From SZUA-547 sp963669265 (GTDB lineage: Bacteria; Pseudomonadota; Alphaproteobacteria; Rhodobacterales; Rhodobacteraceae), in contig OY769916.1 of assembly GCA_963669265.1 (NCBI GenBank), positions 3,162,001-3,226,000 on the forward strand: a stretch of 64,000 nucleotides of DNA, written 5' to 3'. Both the position numbers and the translations under genes were made by a program. The notes under the pieces are model-generated. The model searched no databases. It was not told where the DNA came from and saw only the letters and a program-made list of their open reading frames with translations. Of the stretch, positions 17,303-26,276 are shown one piece after another (the first letter of the stretch is position 1; each line of letters begins with the position of its first letter).

Positions 17303-19216
17303 CTAGGGGCGTTTTCGCCACGGCCGCGCGAACGGGCCAAGGGCCTCGCCAACGGTCTCTTCGTCCAGATCGCCTGAAATCGAGGCGACCTCAGCGACCA
17401 GTCCAAGCCGGGAATCCTCCGCCACCGTCACCGTGGCGTCGACGCCCGCCTCGGCCAGCGCGGCCTCATAGACCCGCGCGATGGCGCTTTTGCGCAGCGC
17501 GGGCTTGAAGATCTTTCCGACGGCGGTTTTCGGCACTTCCGGCAGAATCTCCACATAGGTCGGGATGGCCGCGCGCTCGCCGATATGCTCGGCGGCGAAA
17601 GATTTCAGGTCTTCTCCGGTGACGGCTGCGCCGGCGCAAAGCTCCACATACGCGCAGGGCTTCTCGCCCGAATAGGCGTCCGGCTGACCGATCGCGCCGA
17701 CCACGGCGACGTCCGGATGTTTGGCCAGCGCTTCCTCAATCACCGCGGGATCGATATTATGCCCGCCGCGAATGATCACGTCCTTCGCGCGGCCGGTGAT
17801 CCAGAGATAGCCATCCACATCCAACCGGCCCAGATCGCCGGTGCGCAGCCACTCGTCGTCCACGAACAACTTGTCATTGCGCGCGGCGTCGGTATAGCCG
17901 GGAAAGACGGCGGGGCTCTTGATGCAGATCTCGCCCACCTCGTCGGTCGGGCATTCCTTTGAGACCGCGCCGTTCTGGTCCATGTGCAGGATGCGCACAT
18001 CGGTGTAGGGCATCGGCAATCCGACCGAGCCGAGTTTGCGCTCCCCCACAATCGGGTTGCAGGAGATCAGGCAGGTCGTCTCGGTCTGGCCATAGCCTTC
18101 GAGAATGGTGACGCCGGTCGATTCTTCGAACTGGCGGAACAGCTCTCGCGGCAGGGGGGCCGAGCCGCAGATCGCGTATTCCAACGAGGACACGTCCGCA
18201 TTCACCGGGCGCTGCATCAGAGCGCCGGCGGCGGTGGGCACGGTGGTCAGAAACGTCACCCGCCAGCGCTCGATCAGCTTCCAGAAATTGTCCATCACGC
18301 CGTCGCCGCGATACCCCGCCGGGGTCGGCATCACCATATGCGCGCCCGAGGCGACGCAGGCGATCCACATCGGATAGGCGCCGAAACAGTGAAACAGCGG
18401 CATCGGGCAGAGCACGACCGAGGTTTCATCGTAGATCAGCCGGTCCACCAGCCAGCCATTGTAGAGCATCCCGATCTGCCGGTGGGGCGCGAGTTTCGGC
18501 ATGCCGGTCGTCCCGCCGGTGTGAAATACGGCGGAGATCGTGTCCGGCCCGGCCTCCGGCTCGAAATCGAGCGCGTCCGAGCGCTCCCGCGCCAGCTCCT
18601 CTTCGAAATTCAGGATCTTGGCGGTTCCGATGGAGGGACGCTTTGGGCGCAGCGCCGGGATCAGCCATTTGACGGGCGGCGTCAGGTAGCGCGCCAGATC
18701 CACCTCGACGATCGTCTCGACGCAGGGCGCTTCCGCCGCCGCCATGATCGCGTGCGCGTTGAGTTCGGTTTTGACGAAAGGCGCCAGCGTGACCAGCACT
18801 TTGGCGCCGGTCTCCCGCAACAGCGAGGCGATATGATCGGGCTCCAGAAGCGGGTTGATCGGCGCGACGACCCCGGCCGTCTGCCCCGCCAGCAGCACGA
18901 TCGCGGCCTCATTGCAGTTGGGCAGCAGATAGGCGACCGCGTCGCCTTCGCCGACGCCCAGACGGCGAAAGAGATTGGCGGCGGCGTTCACCCGCTCCAG
19001 AACGTCGCGCCAGTTCAGCGTCTCCGCCGGGTCGGACGGGCCGCTTTTCAGCTGGAAGGACAGGGCGGGGCGGTCGCCATGCCGCGCCGCGGTTTGACGC
19101 AATTGCTCATGGGTGTTTCGCGCGGTCCACCGCTCCGACAGCGGCGTTCGCTCGAATAGGAGCTTGTCGGCGATGCTGCCAAGTGAATTCGGTTCGACCG
19201 CCTCGTCGTCGCCCAT
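17303..19216 (-). CDS. Acyl-CoA synthetase (AMP-binding, long form)
   Basis: 637-residue member of the ANL adenylating superfamily, which makes acyl-AMP from a carboxylic acid and ATP and then acyl-CoA. Motifs in order: the P-loop-like FHTGGTTGMPK, the YGQTETTC adenine-site motif, WLRTGDLGRLDVDGYLWITG with the conserved Asp, GRAKDVIIRGG hinge, and PKTAVGKIFKPALRK with the catalytic Lys. The start at 19216 has GGGAG upstream. About 50-80 residues longer than typical FadD-like enzymes at the termini. Substrate unknown. It stands alone, convergent with the two cytochrome genes. Confidence 0.88.
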   Translation of the reverse strand: MGDDEAVEPNSLGSIADKLLFERTPLSERWTARNTHEQLRQTAARHGDRPALSFQLKSGPSDPAETLNWRDVLERVNAAANLFRRLGVGEGDAVAYLLPNCNEAAIVLLAGQTAGVVAPINPLLEPDHIASLLRETGAKVLVTLAPFVKTELNAHAIMAAAEAPCVETIVEVDLARYLTPPVKWLIPALRPKRPSIGTAKILNFEEELARERSDALDFEPEAGPDTISAVFHTGGTTGMPKLAPHRQIGMLYNGWLVDRLIYDETSVVLCPMPLFHCFGAYPMWIACVASGAHMVMPTPAGYRGDGVMDNFWKLIERWRVTFLTTVPTAAGALMQRPVNADVSSLEYAICGSAPLPRELFRQFEESTGVTILEGYGQTETTCLISCNPIVGERKLGSVGLPMPYTDVRILHMDQNGAVSKECPTDEVGEICIKSPAVFPGYTDAARNDKLFVDDEWLRTGDLGRLDVDGYLWITGRAKDVIIRGGHNIDPAVIEEALAKHPDVAVVGAIGQPDAYSGEKPCAYVELCAGAAVTGEDLKSFAAEHIGERAAIPTYVEILPEVPKTAVGKIFKPALRKSAIARVYEAALAEAGVDATVTVAEDSRLGLVAEVASISGDLDEETVGEALGPFARPWRKRP

Positions 19217-19357
19217 GCTCGTCTCTCCCGCGTTCCGACGCTCCGTCTTATCTTATCCAATGGACACCGAATATAGTCGCGACATTATGAGTTTTCGCCA
19301 TCTGCTTAACGTCATAGTGATTTTCGGTGAAGATTCGCGCATTGGGGACCGGACCAG

Positions 19358-19660
19358 ATGAAGAAAGCCAAAATCGCAACCTGTTGCCATTGCGGCGCGC
19401 GGTCGGTGCTGGACGTCGCCCATCTCAAGCGCGTGCGGCTGATCTGCGAATCCTGCGGCGCCCCGATGACCCGTCTTGCGCCTCTGAAGTCGGAGGACCG
19501 GGACGGCGACCGCCGTGAAGTCGAGCGCCGCCCGCAAATGAACCCCCACAAGCACAAGTCCAAAGACCGCTATGAGAAGGGGCGCCCGCACTGGAAACGC
19601 AAGAAGCGCAAATCCCTGTTCTGGGAGGTGCTGGACGAGATCGAGGATATCTTCGATTAG
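19358..19660 (+). CDS. Small zinc-ribbon-like basic protein
   Basis: 100 residues. Two cysteine pairs, CHCGA near residues 10-13 and CESCGA near residues 30-34, form a probable zinc ribbon. The second half is highly basic (PHKHKSKDRYEKGRPHWKRK) and ends in an acidic-aromatic helix SLFWEVLDEIEDIFD. Proteins with this ribbon plus basic tail occur in Rhodobacterales without known function; nucleic-acid binding is plausible. It is a single gene, directly before the AT-rich islet. Confidence 0.72.
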   Translation: MKKAKIATCCHCGARSVLDVAHLKRVRLICESCGAPMTRLAPLKSEDRDGDRREVERRPQMNPHKHKSKDRYEKGRPHWKRKKRKSLFWEVLDEIEDIFD

Positions 19661-19765
19661 ACTCTATGAAACATATATTTTTTTTCGTGTTAATTTAGTT
19701 TAAGATTTTGAAAGAATATGAAATGGATATATTTAATAACAGAGAGATAGCAGTCGGTTTTTTGG
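19661..19765. other. AT-rich boundary segment
   Basis: Base composition changes abruptly after the stop at 19660: this segment is dominated by A and T, including a run of eight or more T near 19678-19685. It may contain a terminator tail for the zinc-ribbon gene and the promoter of the next gene. It marks the left edge of an islet of foreign-looking composition. Confidence 0.55.
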
Positions 19766-21052
19766 TTGATTATATTGCTATTTTTTATTTTGTACATTGA
19801 GACCTCAAGGAAGCTTCTGATCTCGATGCTTAAGTACACTCTACACAAAAGATTTGTGAAGCTGTTCATTGTAGTGTTTGTCTATATATTTGCGATGGTT
19901 GTGGCGCTTCGATTTGCTGGCGTATGGGATGCTAGTCAATTCAAGAACACCATTTTATGGAGTTTAACGGTCGCGTGCGTCTCTGTATTCAGGGTAAATA
20001 AAATTGATAAAGATCAGGATTATTTCAAGAATGCAGTATTTGATAACTTAAAGATCGTGGCAATTATTGAGTTTATTGTCGCTTTTCATAATTTTTCCAT
20101 TATAACTGAATTGGCCATCGTCCCAGTTATATTTTCTGTCGCAGTTTTTAAAGAATTTACAGATGGAAAGAGAGAGCACTCAATCGTAAATGCGATAGCA
20201 TCGTGGATACTATTCGGATTTGGGTTGTTTCTCGTTGGCAATGCGGCATTTAGATTGGCTGGTGATTTCTGGGGTTTTGCTAAGCCAGAAACCTTAAACA
20301 ATTTCACTCTTCCAATTACGCTAACCATCCTTTTTTTACCCTTCATTTTTTCTCTCGCGTTGTTTGTGAGATACGAGTTGGCGTTTGTTCGCTTGGGCAT
20401 AATTTTTAAGGAGAATGAGCGGCGTCGATACGCGAAACGTGCCGCCGTAATTCTCTTCAACGTTCGAACGAACTTGCTAATGCGTTGGCTTAGAGACATT
20501 CGCGCGCGAACGCCGTCAAGCAATATGGAGATTAGGGCCTCCATAGCGCGCACCAAAGAACTTGCGGAACGCGAGAAACATCCTAAGCAGATTCCGCTGG
20601 AGAAAGGATGGTCGCCATTTCTTGCCGGAGAGTTCTTGGTTGAGCGCGATCTTCGCCTTCGTACCGGAGATTATCACCAAGACTTTGATGATGATGACCA
20701 ATGGTTCGCAAGTTCTCCCTACAAGGAAATCGGCGAAGCCCTGTTTGCCAACAATTTGGCGTATTACGTGGAAGGCGACGAGCATATTGCTCGCAGGCTT
20801 AAGTTGGTTGCAAATGTCAATGATCCGGAAACAGCATTGGAAACACGCCAATATCTCGAAGAAGTCGTTTGTCTTCTGATCCGATGCGCGCTGAGTTGCG
20901 GTCTACCAGAGGCGCTGTCGCAGGCGATAAAGTCAGAAACCTCGATTGAACTCGAAATCGAAGGAAAGATAGCAAGGCTACAAAAAGAAAGTTGGCCTTC
21001 AGAAAGAGGTTACAATTTGATCTTCGTCTTGGAGTCCCGAAATCTGCATTGA
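19766..21052 (+). CDS. Orphan membrane protein in an AT-rich islet, unknown function
   Basis: Up to 428 residues. The first possible start is TTG 19766; ATG 19826 (residue 21) is a plausible alternative with AAGGAAG 13 bases upstream. Hydrophobic helices are seen at about residues 31-51, 60-77, 94-115, 117-129, 142-163 and 181-203. A soluble, charged C-terminal half of ~220 residues follows, with no recognised motif. GC content is far below the neighbours, especially 19.7-20.4 kb, and codon use includes many AT-ending codons, pointing to recent transfer. It is flanked by core-type genes on both sides, ten bases from the stop of the convergent ABC gene. No mobile-element gene is next to it. 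Confidence 0.65.
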   Translation: MIILLFFILYIETSRKLLISMLKYTLHKRFVKLFIVVFVYIFAMVVALRFAGVWDASQFKNTILWSLTVACVSVFRVNKIDKDQDYFKNAVFDNLKIVAIIEFIVAFHNFSIITELAIVPVIFSVAVFKEFTDGKREHSIVNAIASWILFGFGLFLVGNAAFRLAGDFWGFAKPETLNNFTLPITLTILFLPFIFSLALFVRYELAFVRLGIIFKENERRRYAKRAAVILFNVRTNLLMRWLRDIRARTPSSNMEIRASIARTKELAEREKHPKQIPLEKGWSPFLAGEFLVERDLRLRTGDYHQDFDDDDQWFASSPYKEIGEALFANNLAYYVEGDEHIARRLKLVANVNDPETALETRQYLEEVVCLLIRCALSCGLPEALSQAIKSETSIELEIEGKIARLQKESWPSERGYNLIFVLESRNLH

Positions 21053-21062
21053 GTTGCAGTAC

Positions 21063-22889
21063 CTACTCCGCCGCCAGCGCGCCCTCGGCGAATTGCAGCC
21101 GAGCGAGGCGGGCGTAGAGCCCATCTTCGGCGACCAGATCGTCATGCGCGCCGGTGGCGATGACGCGGCCATGCTCCAGCACGACGATCCGGTCGGCTTT
21201 CTTCACCGTCGCCAGGCGATGCGCGATCACCATGGTCGTGCGGCCCGCCGACAGGCGCTCGACCGCGCTTTGCACCAGACGTTCGCTTTCCGCATCCAGC
21301 GCCGAGGTCGCCTCATCCAGCAGCAGCACAGGCGCGTCGCGCAGGATCGCGCGCGCGATGGCGATGCGCTGGCGCTGACCGCCGGAGAGCATCACGCCCC
21401 GCTCGCCCAGATAGCTGTCATAGCCGTCGGGCAGCTTGGCGATGAAATCATGCGCGGCGGCGGCCTCGGCGGCGGCCTCAACCTCGGCGTCGCTCGCCTC
21501 CGGGCGGCCAAAGCGGATATTCTCCCGCGCGGTTCCCGCAAAAATCACCGGCTCCTGCGGGACGACGGCGAAGGCCCGGCGCAGCGCCGTCGGCTCGAAT
21601 TCGCGCACGTCCTGGCCGTCCAGCGTCACCCGACCGGCGTCGGCGTCGTAGAACCGCAGCAGCATCTGGAAGATCGTGGTCTTGCCCGCGCCCGACGGGC
21701 CGACCAGCGCCACGGTCTCCCCCGGCGCGACGGTCAGCGAGACGCCTTCAAGCGCCGAGGTTTCGGGCCGCGAGGGATAGTGAAACAGCACGTCGTCAAA
21801 GGCGATCTCGCCTTTCAGCGCGGCGGGCGGCGCGATTGGGTTCTCCGGCGACGGGATCGGGTTGGCGGCGTTCAGCAACTCCATCAGGCGCTCGGTCGCG
21901 CCCGCGGCGCGTTGCAGTTCGCCCCAGACCTCGCTCAACGCGCCCACGGCCCCCGCCACGAACACGGCGTAGAGGATGAACTGGCCCAACTGGCCTGCGG
22001 TCATTACGCCGTTGATCACGTCGCGCGCGCCGATCCACATCACGCCGACGACGCCGGTGAAGATCAGAAAAATAACGATCACGGTCAGCCCGGCGCGTGC
22101 TGCGATCCTCTTGCGCGCAGTGTCATAGGCCCGCTCGACGAGGCCGCCATAGGCCGAGCGGCTCTCCTCCTCATGCGTGTTGGCCTGCACCGTCTGCACC
22201 GCCTGCAGCGACTCGCCGGCGATGGTGGAGGCGTCGGCGATCCGGTCCTGGCTTTCCCGGCTGAGCGCGCGCACCCGCCGCCCCAGCAACAGGATCGGCA
22301 CTACCACGACCGGCACGATCAGCAACACCAGCGCGGTCAGTTTGGCGCTGGTCAGCAGCAGCATGCCCATGCCGCCCAGAAACAGCAGCACGTTTCGAAG
22401 CGCGATCGAGGCGGAGGAGCCGACCACCGACTGGATCACCGTCGTATCCGTTCCAAGGCGAGAGACGACCTCGCCCGTATTCAACGTCTCGAAAAACCGC
22501 GGGCCCATGCCGATGACGTGGCCATAGACGGCGTTCCGGATGTCCGCGACCACGCGCTCGCCCAGTTGCGTGACCAGATAGAACCGCGCGGCTGTGGCGA
22601 TCGCCAGCGCGCCGGCCACCGCGATCAGAGCAATGAAATAGCGGTCGAGGAATTGAGCGTTCTCCGGGTCGAAACCCAGGTCAATCACCCGACGCAGCGC
22701 CAGCGGCAGCGCCAGCGTGAAGGTCGCGGCGGCGGCGAGCGCCAGCAGCGCGCCCAGAATCAGCAGACGATAGGGGGCCAGAAACGGCGCCAGCCCGCGC
22801 AGCGGCCCGACCGATTTCGACTTCGCCCGATCCTCCGCGTGCTCGCCATTCGCGGGGGACGCCCCGCCGTTCTGTGTCGATCTTCGCAT
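21063..22889 (-). CDS. ABC exporter, fused membrane and ATPase domains (MsbA-related)
   Basis: 608 residues in the half-transporter layout: six helices in residues ~35-320 (type I exporter fold), then an ATPase domain. Walker A GPSGAGKTT is near residues 394-402, the signature LSGGQRQR near 500, Walker B LLLDEATSALD just after, and an AHRL switch His. It acts as a homodimer in the inner membrane. The sequence resembles the MsbA-related subgroup common in alphaproteobacteria, so the substrate could be lipid or drug-like, but it is not known. It stands alone; the short N-terminal extension of ~30 residues is hydrophilic. Confidence 0.92.
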   Translation of the reverse strand: MRRSTQNGGASPANGEHAEDRAKSKSVGPLRGLAPFLAPYRLLILGALLALAAAATFTLALPLALRRVIDLGFDPENAQFLDRYFIALIAVAGALAIATAARFYLVTQLGERVVADIRNAVYGHVIGMGPRFFETLNTGEVVSRLGTDTTVIQSVVGSSASIALRNVLLFLGGMGMLLLTSAKLTALVLLIVPVVVVPILLLGRRVRALSRESQDRIADASTIAGESLQAVQTVQANTHEEESRSAYGGLVERAYDTARKRIAARAGLTVIVIFLIFTGVVGVMWIGARDVINGVMTAGQLGQFILYAVFVAGAVGALSEVWGELQRAAGATERLMELLNAANPIPSPENPIAPPAALKGEIAFDDVLFHYPSRPETSALEGVSLTVAPGETVALVGPSGAGKTTIFQMLLRFYDADAGRVTLDGQDVREFEPTALRRAFAVVPQEPVIFAGTARENIRFGRPEASDAEVEAAAEAAAAHDFIAKLPDGYDSYLGERGVMLSGGQRQRIAIARAILRDAPVLLLDEATSALDAESERLVQSAVERLSAGRTTMVIAHRLATVKKADRIVVLEHGRVIATGAHDDLVAEDGLYARLARLQFAEGALAAE

Positions 22890-23323
22890 TCATCGCCTCA
22901 TTTTGCCCGACGCTGATACCAGCGGCGGTAAGCCGTCTCAACCCAGCCGCGCGCGTTCAGCGAGAACCGGGCGCGCGCCGGGCAGAGCGGTTTCGATCCG
23001 GTTTCCCGGTCAGATCTATCAGATCCGCTTTCGGCGGGTTTTGACCTCGCGCATGTTGAGCGTTCGCGCCGCCGATTTTCTCTCGCCGGATTTCTGTTGA
23101 ACTGTTTGTAGGCCAGCGCGGCGATTTGGCCTTGCCGCGCCTCGCAAGGCCGTCTATGCGGCCCGGAACGACGCCAGAGAGCGCTGCGCCACGTCGTCGC
23201 CCCTGTCAGGGGCCGTCGTCGCGGACCTCGCGTCGCCACCCGATGAACGCTACCATTTGATGATGACCCAAGCGTCGGATCGCCGTCTGGCATCGCGATC
23301 CGCGCGAGTACTGGAACTGCGCC
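22890..23323. other. Intergenic region between divergent ABC exporter and MFS genes
   Basis: 434 bases with no supported gene. Open frames on both strands lack family features and are compositional. The region must contain the promoters of the leftward ABC exporter and the rightward MFS gene. No clear repeat or RNA structure was picked out. Confidence 0.5.
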
Positions 23324-24562
23324 ATGCGCACGCTGATCTCTTTCGCCGCGCTCTTTCTGTCGGTTTTCTTCGTGCAGCTCGGCTCTGGCTCGCTGGCTCC
23401 GCTCGACGCGCTGGCCGGCGCCGCGAACGGGTTCACCACGGGTGAGATCGGCCTGCTCGGCTCAAGCCATTTCGCCGGGTTCTTCGCCGGCTGCTGGGCG
23501 GCGCCGAAATTGATCGCCATGGTCGGCCACAACCGCGCCTTCGCCGCGTTGGCGGCGATCGGCGCCATCGCCGCGCTGGCGCATCCGCTGCTGATCGATC
23601 CTTTGATCTGGGCGGGGCTGCGCGTCGGCACGGGATTCGCCGTCGCCGGCGCCTATGCCGTGATCGAAAGCTGGCTTCAGGCGCAGATCGACAACGCCAA
23701 TCGCGGCCGGGTCCTGAGCTTTTACATGATGATGGATCTCTTCGGATCGGTGACGGCGCAGGGCCTGATCGCGGTTGTCGATCCCGCTTCTTACGTCGCC
23801 TACAACATCGTCGCGATGCTGTGCTGCTTCTGCCTGTTGCCGCTCACCCTGACGCGCAAGGCGGCGCCGCCCGTGCCGACCACGCCGCGCATCCGGCCCT
23901 GGAAGGCGGCGGTGTTGTCGCCGCTGGGCGTCGCCGGAGCGTTCGTCATTGGACTGACCGCCGCGAGTTTCCGCATGGTCGGTCCTGTCTACGCGTCTGA
24001 AAGCGGGCTCAAGGGCGGCGAAATCTCGCTGTTTCTGGCGCTGGGCCTGGTGGGCGGCGCGGCGGCGCAGCTCTATGTCGGCCGGGTGGCGGACCGGTTC
24101 GACCGCCGCATCGTGTTGATCGCGCTGTCGGCGGCCGCGCTCGCGGTCTCGGCCTCGGCCAGTCTGGGCGTCGCGAATGTCGCGCCCTGGGCGATCCATG
24201 CGGTGGCGTTCGCCTTCGGCGCCGCGTCGTTCCCGATTTACTCGGTCAGCGTCGCCCATGCGAATGACCGTGCCGAGCCGGATTTCATCGTCGAATTGAG
24301 CGCCTCGCTCCTATTGATGTCCGCGCTGGGGGCGGTGGTCAGCCCGCTCGTCTCCGCCACGCTGATGGAGCAATACGGGCCGAATGCGATGTTCACTTTC
24401 ATCGGCGCGTCGCACCTGTTTCTCGTGGTGTTCGGTCTCATTCGCTTTGTGTTGGGCGACCAGCCCGACCATCGCCGCGCTTATCGCTATCTTCCGCGCA
24501 CATCGATGCTGATCCAGCGTCTGACGGGGCGACGCAAAGTCGTGGTCCGTTCCGGCGATTGA
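23324..24562 (+). CDS. MFS transporter (YcaD-like), first of a tandem pair
   Basis: 412 residues with twelve predicted helices. The MFS loop between helices 2 and 3 is represented by the region after GCWAAPKLIAMVGHNRAF, and the ESWLQAQIDNANRGRVLS segment is the hallmark of YcaD-type MFS proteins. The second half carries VGRVADRFDRR, the matching loop of the C-terminal bundle. It would export or import a small solute across the inner membrane; the substrate is not known. The next gene is a close paralogue 108 bases downstream, in the same direction. Confidence 0.88.
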   Translation: MRTLISFAALFLSVFFVQLGSGSLAPLDALAGAANGFTTGEIGLLGSSHFAGFFAGCWAAPKLIAMVGHNRAFAALAAIGAIAALAHPLLIDPLIWAGLRVGTGFAVAGAYAVIESWLQAQIDNANRGRVLSFYMMMDLFGSVTAQGLIAVVDPASYVAYNIVAMLCCFCLLPLTLTRKAAPPVPTTPRIRPWKAAVLSPLGVAGAFVIGLTAASFRMVGPVYASESGLKGGEISLFLALGLVGGAAAQLYVGRVADRFDRRIVLIALSAAALAVSASASLGVANVAPWAIHAVAFAFGAASFPIYSVSVAHANDRAEPDFIVELSASLLLMSALGAVVSPLVSATLMEQYGPNAMFTFIGASHLFLVVFGLIRFVLGDQPDHRRAYRYLPRTSMLIQRLTGRRKVVVRSGD

Positions 24563-24670
24563 GAGGTTACACTTTCCCTCTCGGCCAAGGACAAGTGGCC
24601 AGAGATGATCACCTGCGCGTGACGCCGCGTCCGCCAGACGCGCCGTCGCCGCGACAACCGGAGCCGCGCC

Positions 24671-25984
24671 ATGCGCTCGCTGCTATCCTTCGCCTCGCTC
24701 TTTCTGTCGATCGCGCTGGTGCAGCTTGGCACCGGATCGCTCGGGCCGCTGGATGCGCTGGCCGGGGCCGAGCGCGGATTCTCCACCAGGCAGATCGGCC
24801 TGTTGGGGTCGGCGCATTTCGTCGGATTCCTGATCGGCTGCTGGTTCACGCCGCGCTTGATGGGGCATGTGGGCCATGGCCGCGCTTTTGCTGCCGTCAC
24901 GTCGTTGGGCGTGATTGGCGCGCTGCTCCATCCCGTCGTCGTTGATCCGATCGCATGGGCCGTCTTTCGCATCGGCGGCGGCGTCGCCGTGGCGGGCGCC
25001 TTCACCGTCGCCGAGAGCTGGTTGCAGGCGAAGCTCGACAATGCGGACCGGGGCCGGGTGCTCGGCGTTTACCGGACGGTGGATATGGGGGGACAGGTGG
25101 CGGCGCAGGGCGTGGTCGCGATCCTCGATCCAACGTCTTACGTCGCCTTCAACATCGTCGCCATGTTCGCCTGCCTCAGTCTTGTGCCGCTGACGGTCTC
25201 GCGGCAAGTCGCCCCGCCCGTGCCGTCCGCCCCGCGTCTGCGGTTGATCAAGACGTTCCTGCTGTCCCCTTTGGGCGCGGCGGGCGCGCTGGTGGTGGGG
25301 CTGACAAGCTCCAGCTTTCGCATGGTCGGCCCGATCTATGGCGCCGAAAGCGGGTTGAGCAGCACGGGCGTGGCGCTCTTTCTGGGCCTTGGCCTGGCCG
25401 GAGCGGCGTTCGCGCAGGTGCCGGTGGGCCGGCTGGCGGACAAATACGACCGGCGCTGGGTGCTGGTCTGGCTTTCGGTCGCGGCGCTGGTCGTCTGTTC
25501 AGCGGCGACGCTTGGCGTGGCCAGTCTTCACCCTTCAGCGATCTATGTGGTCGCGTTCGTGTTCGGCGCTTCGGCCTTTCCGCTCTTTTCGATCAGCACA
25601 GCGCACGCCAATGATCATGCGCCGCGCGATTTCGTGGTCGAGCTGTCCGCCGCGTTGATGTTCCTGTTTGGCGCCGGCGCGATTATCAGTCCGTATCTGT
25701 CGGCCAATCTTGTCGAGCAATACGGACCGAATGCGCTTTTCACCTATATTGGCGCGGCGCATGTGGTGCTGATCGCGTTTGGCCTCTACCGGATGACCCG
25801 CCGTGAAACGCCCGAAAAGCGCAGCGGCTATCGCTATATGCCGCGCACCTCGATCACGCTGGCCCGGCTTATGAAGCAGCGTCCGGAGCCCGACGTGGAC
25901 CGAACGCCTAGTCCAGCAGATCCGCCCATTCCGGATGACGCTCAAACTGAAGCGCCACATAAGGGCAAATCGGCGTCGCCTTGA
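24671..25984 (+). CDS. MFS transporter (YcaD-like), second of a tandem pair
   Basis: 437 residues, clearly homologous to the preceding gene throughout: both begin MR-L-SFA-LFLS, share QLG-GSL-PLDALAGA, ESWLQA-(K/Q)-DNA-RGRVL, and end near YRY-PRTS. The C-terminal tail (~30 residues after helix 12) is longer, hydrophilic and Pro-rich. Its last 77 bases overlap the 3' end of a convergent acetyltransferase gene. This is a tandem duplication with divergence; whether the two differ in substrate cannot be told. Confidence 0.88.
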   Translation: MRSLLSFASLFLSIALVQLGTGSLGPLDALAGAERGFSTRQIGLLGSAHFVGFLIGCWFTPRLMGHVGHGRAFAAVTSLGVIGALLHPVVVDPIAWAVFRIGGGVAVAGAFTVAESWLQAKLDNADRGRVLGVYRTVDMGGQVAAQGVVAILDPTSYVAFNIVAMFACLSLVPLTVSRQVAPPVPSAPRLRLIKTFLLSPLGAAGALVVGLTSSSFRMVGPIYGAESGLSSTGVALFLGLGLAGAAFAQVPVGRLADKYDRRWVLVWLSVAALVVCSAATLGVASLHPSAIYVVAFVFGASAFPLFSISTAHANDHAPRDFVVELSAALMFLFGAGAIISPYLSANLVEQYGPNALFTYIGAAHVVLIAFGLYRMTRRETPEKRSGYRYMPRTSITLARLMKQRPEPDVDRTPSPADPPIPDDAQTEAPHKGKSASP

Positions 25985-26204
25985 GGCCGCGCGCGCGCAA
26001 ATCCGCCACCGCGAACTCCAGCAGCCGGATCGCCGCCCGCCGGTGGCGCAGATCGCGCGGCGTGAACGTGTGGTCCAGAGCGGCCACGCCGTCGCTGAGA
26101 GCATAGGTCAATTCCGACTCGCGGCCGTCTTCATGCCGCATCGCGTATCGTCCGCGACCGCCGCTTTCGGTCAGCGTGATTTCAGGCGTATCGGCGTCGG
26201 TCAT
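25908..26204 (-). CDS. Small GNAT-family N-acetyltransferase (YjdJ/NATD1-like)
   Basis: 98 residues of the short GNAT-like group. The family core is ALDHTFTPRDLRHRRAAIRL, followed by LKATPICPYVALQFERHPEW, which match the acetyl-CoA-binding strand-loop-helix and the conserved CPYV...HPE tail of YjdJ-type proteins. These are thought to acetylate small substrates, but the target is unknown. The gene's 3' end overlaps the convergent MFS gene by 77 bases; its 5' end is 72 bases from the divergent metG start. Confidence 0.85.
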   Translation of the reverse strand: MTDADTPEITLTESGGRGRYAMRHEDGRESELTYALSDGVAALDHTFTPRDLRHRRAAIRLLEFAVADLRARGLKATPICPYVALQFERHPEWADLLD

Positions 26205-26276
26205 CTCGGCTCCTCGCGCCCGGTGGGGCGATCCGTTATATGTCGCGCCGACTCACTGGATCTCAAGAGGCGATTT

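Noticed and set aside
21054..22916. Long plus-strand open frame (620 codons) opposite the ABC exporter
   Set aside because: Compositional shadow of a gene whose own motifs (Walker A, signature LSGGQ) are intact on the other strand.
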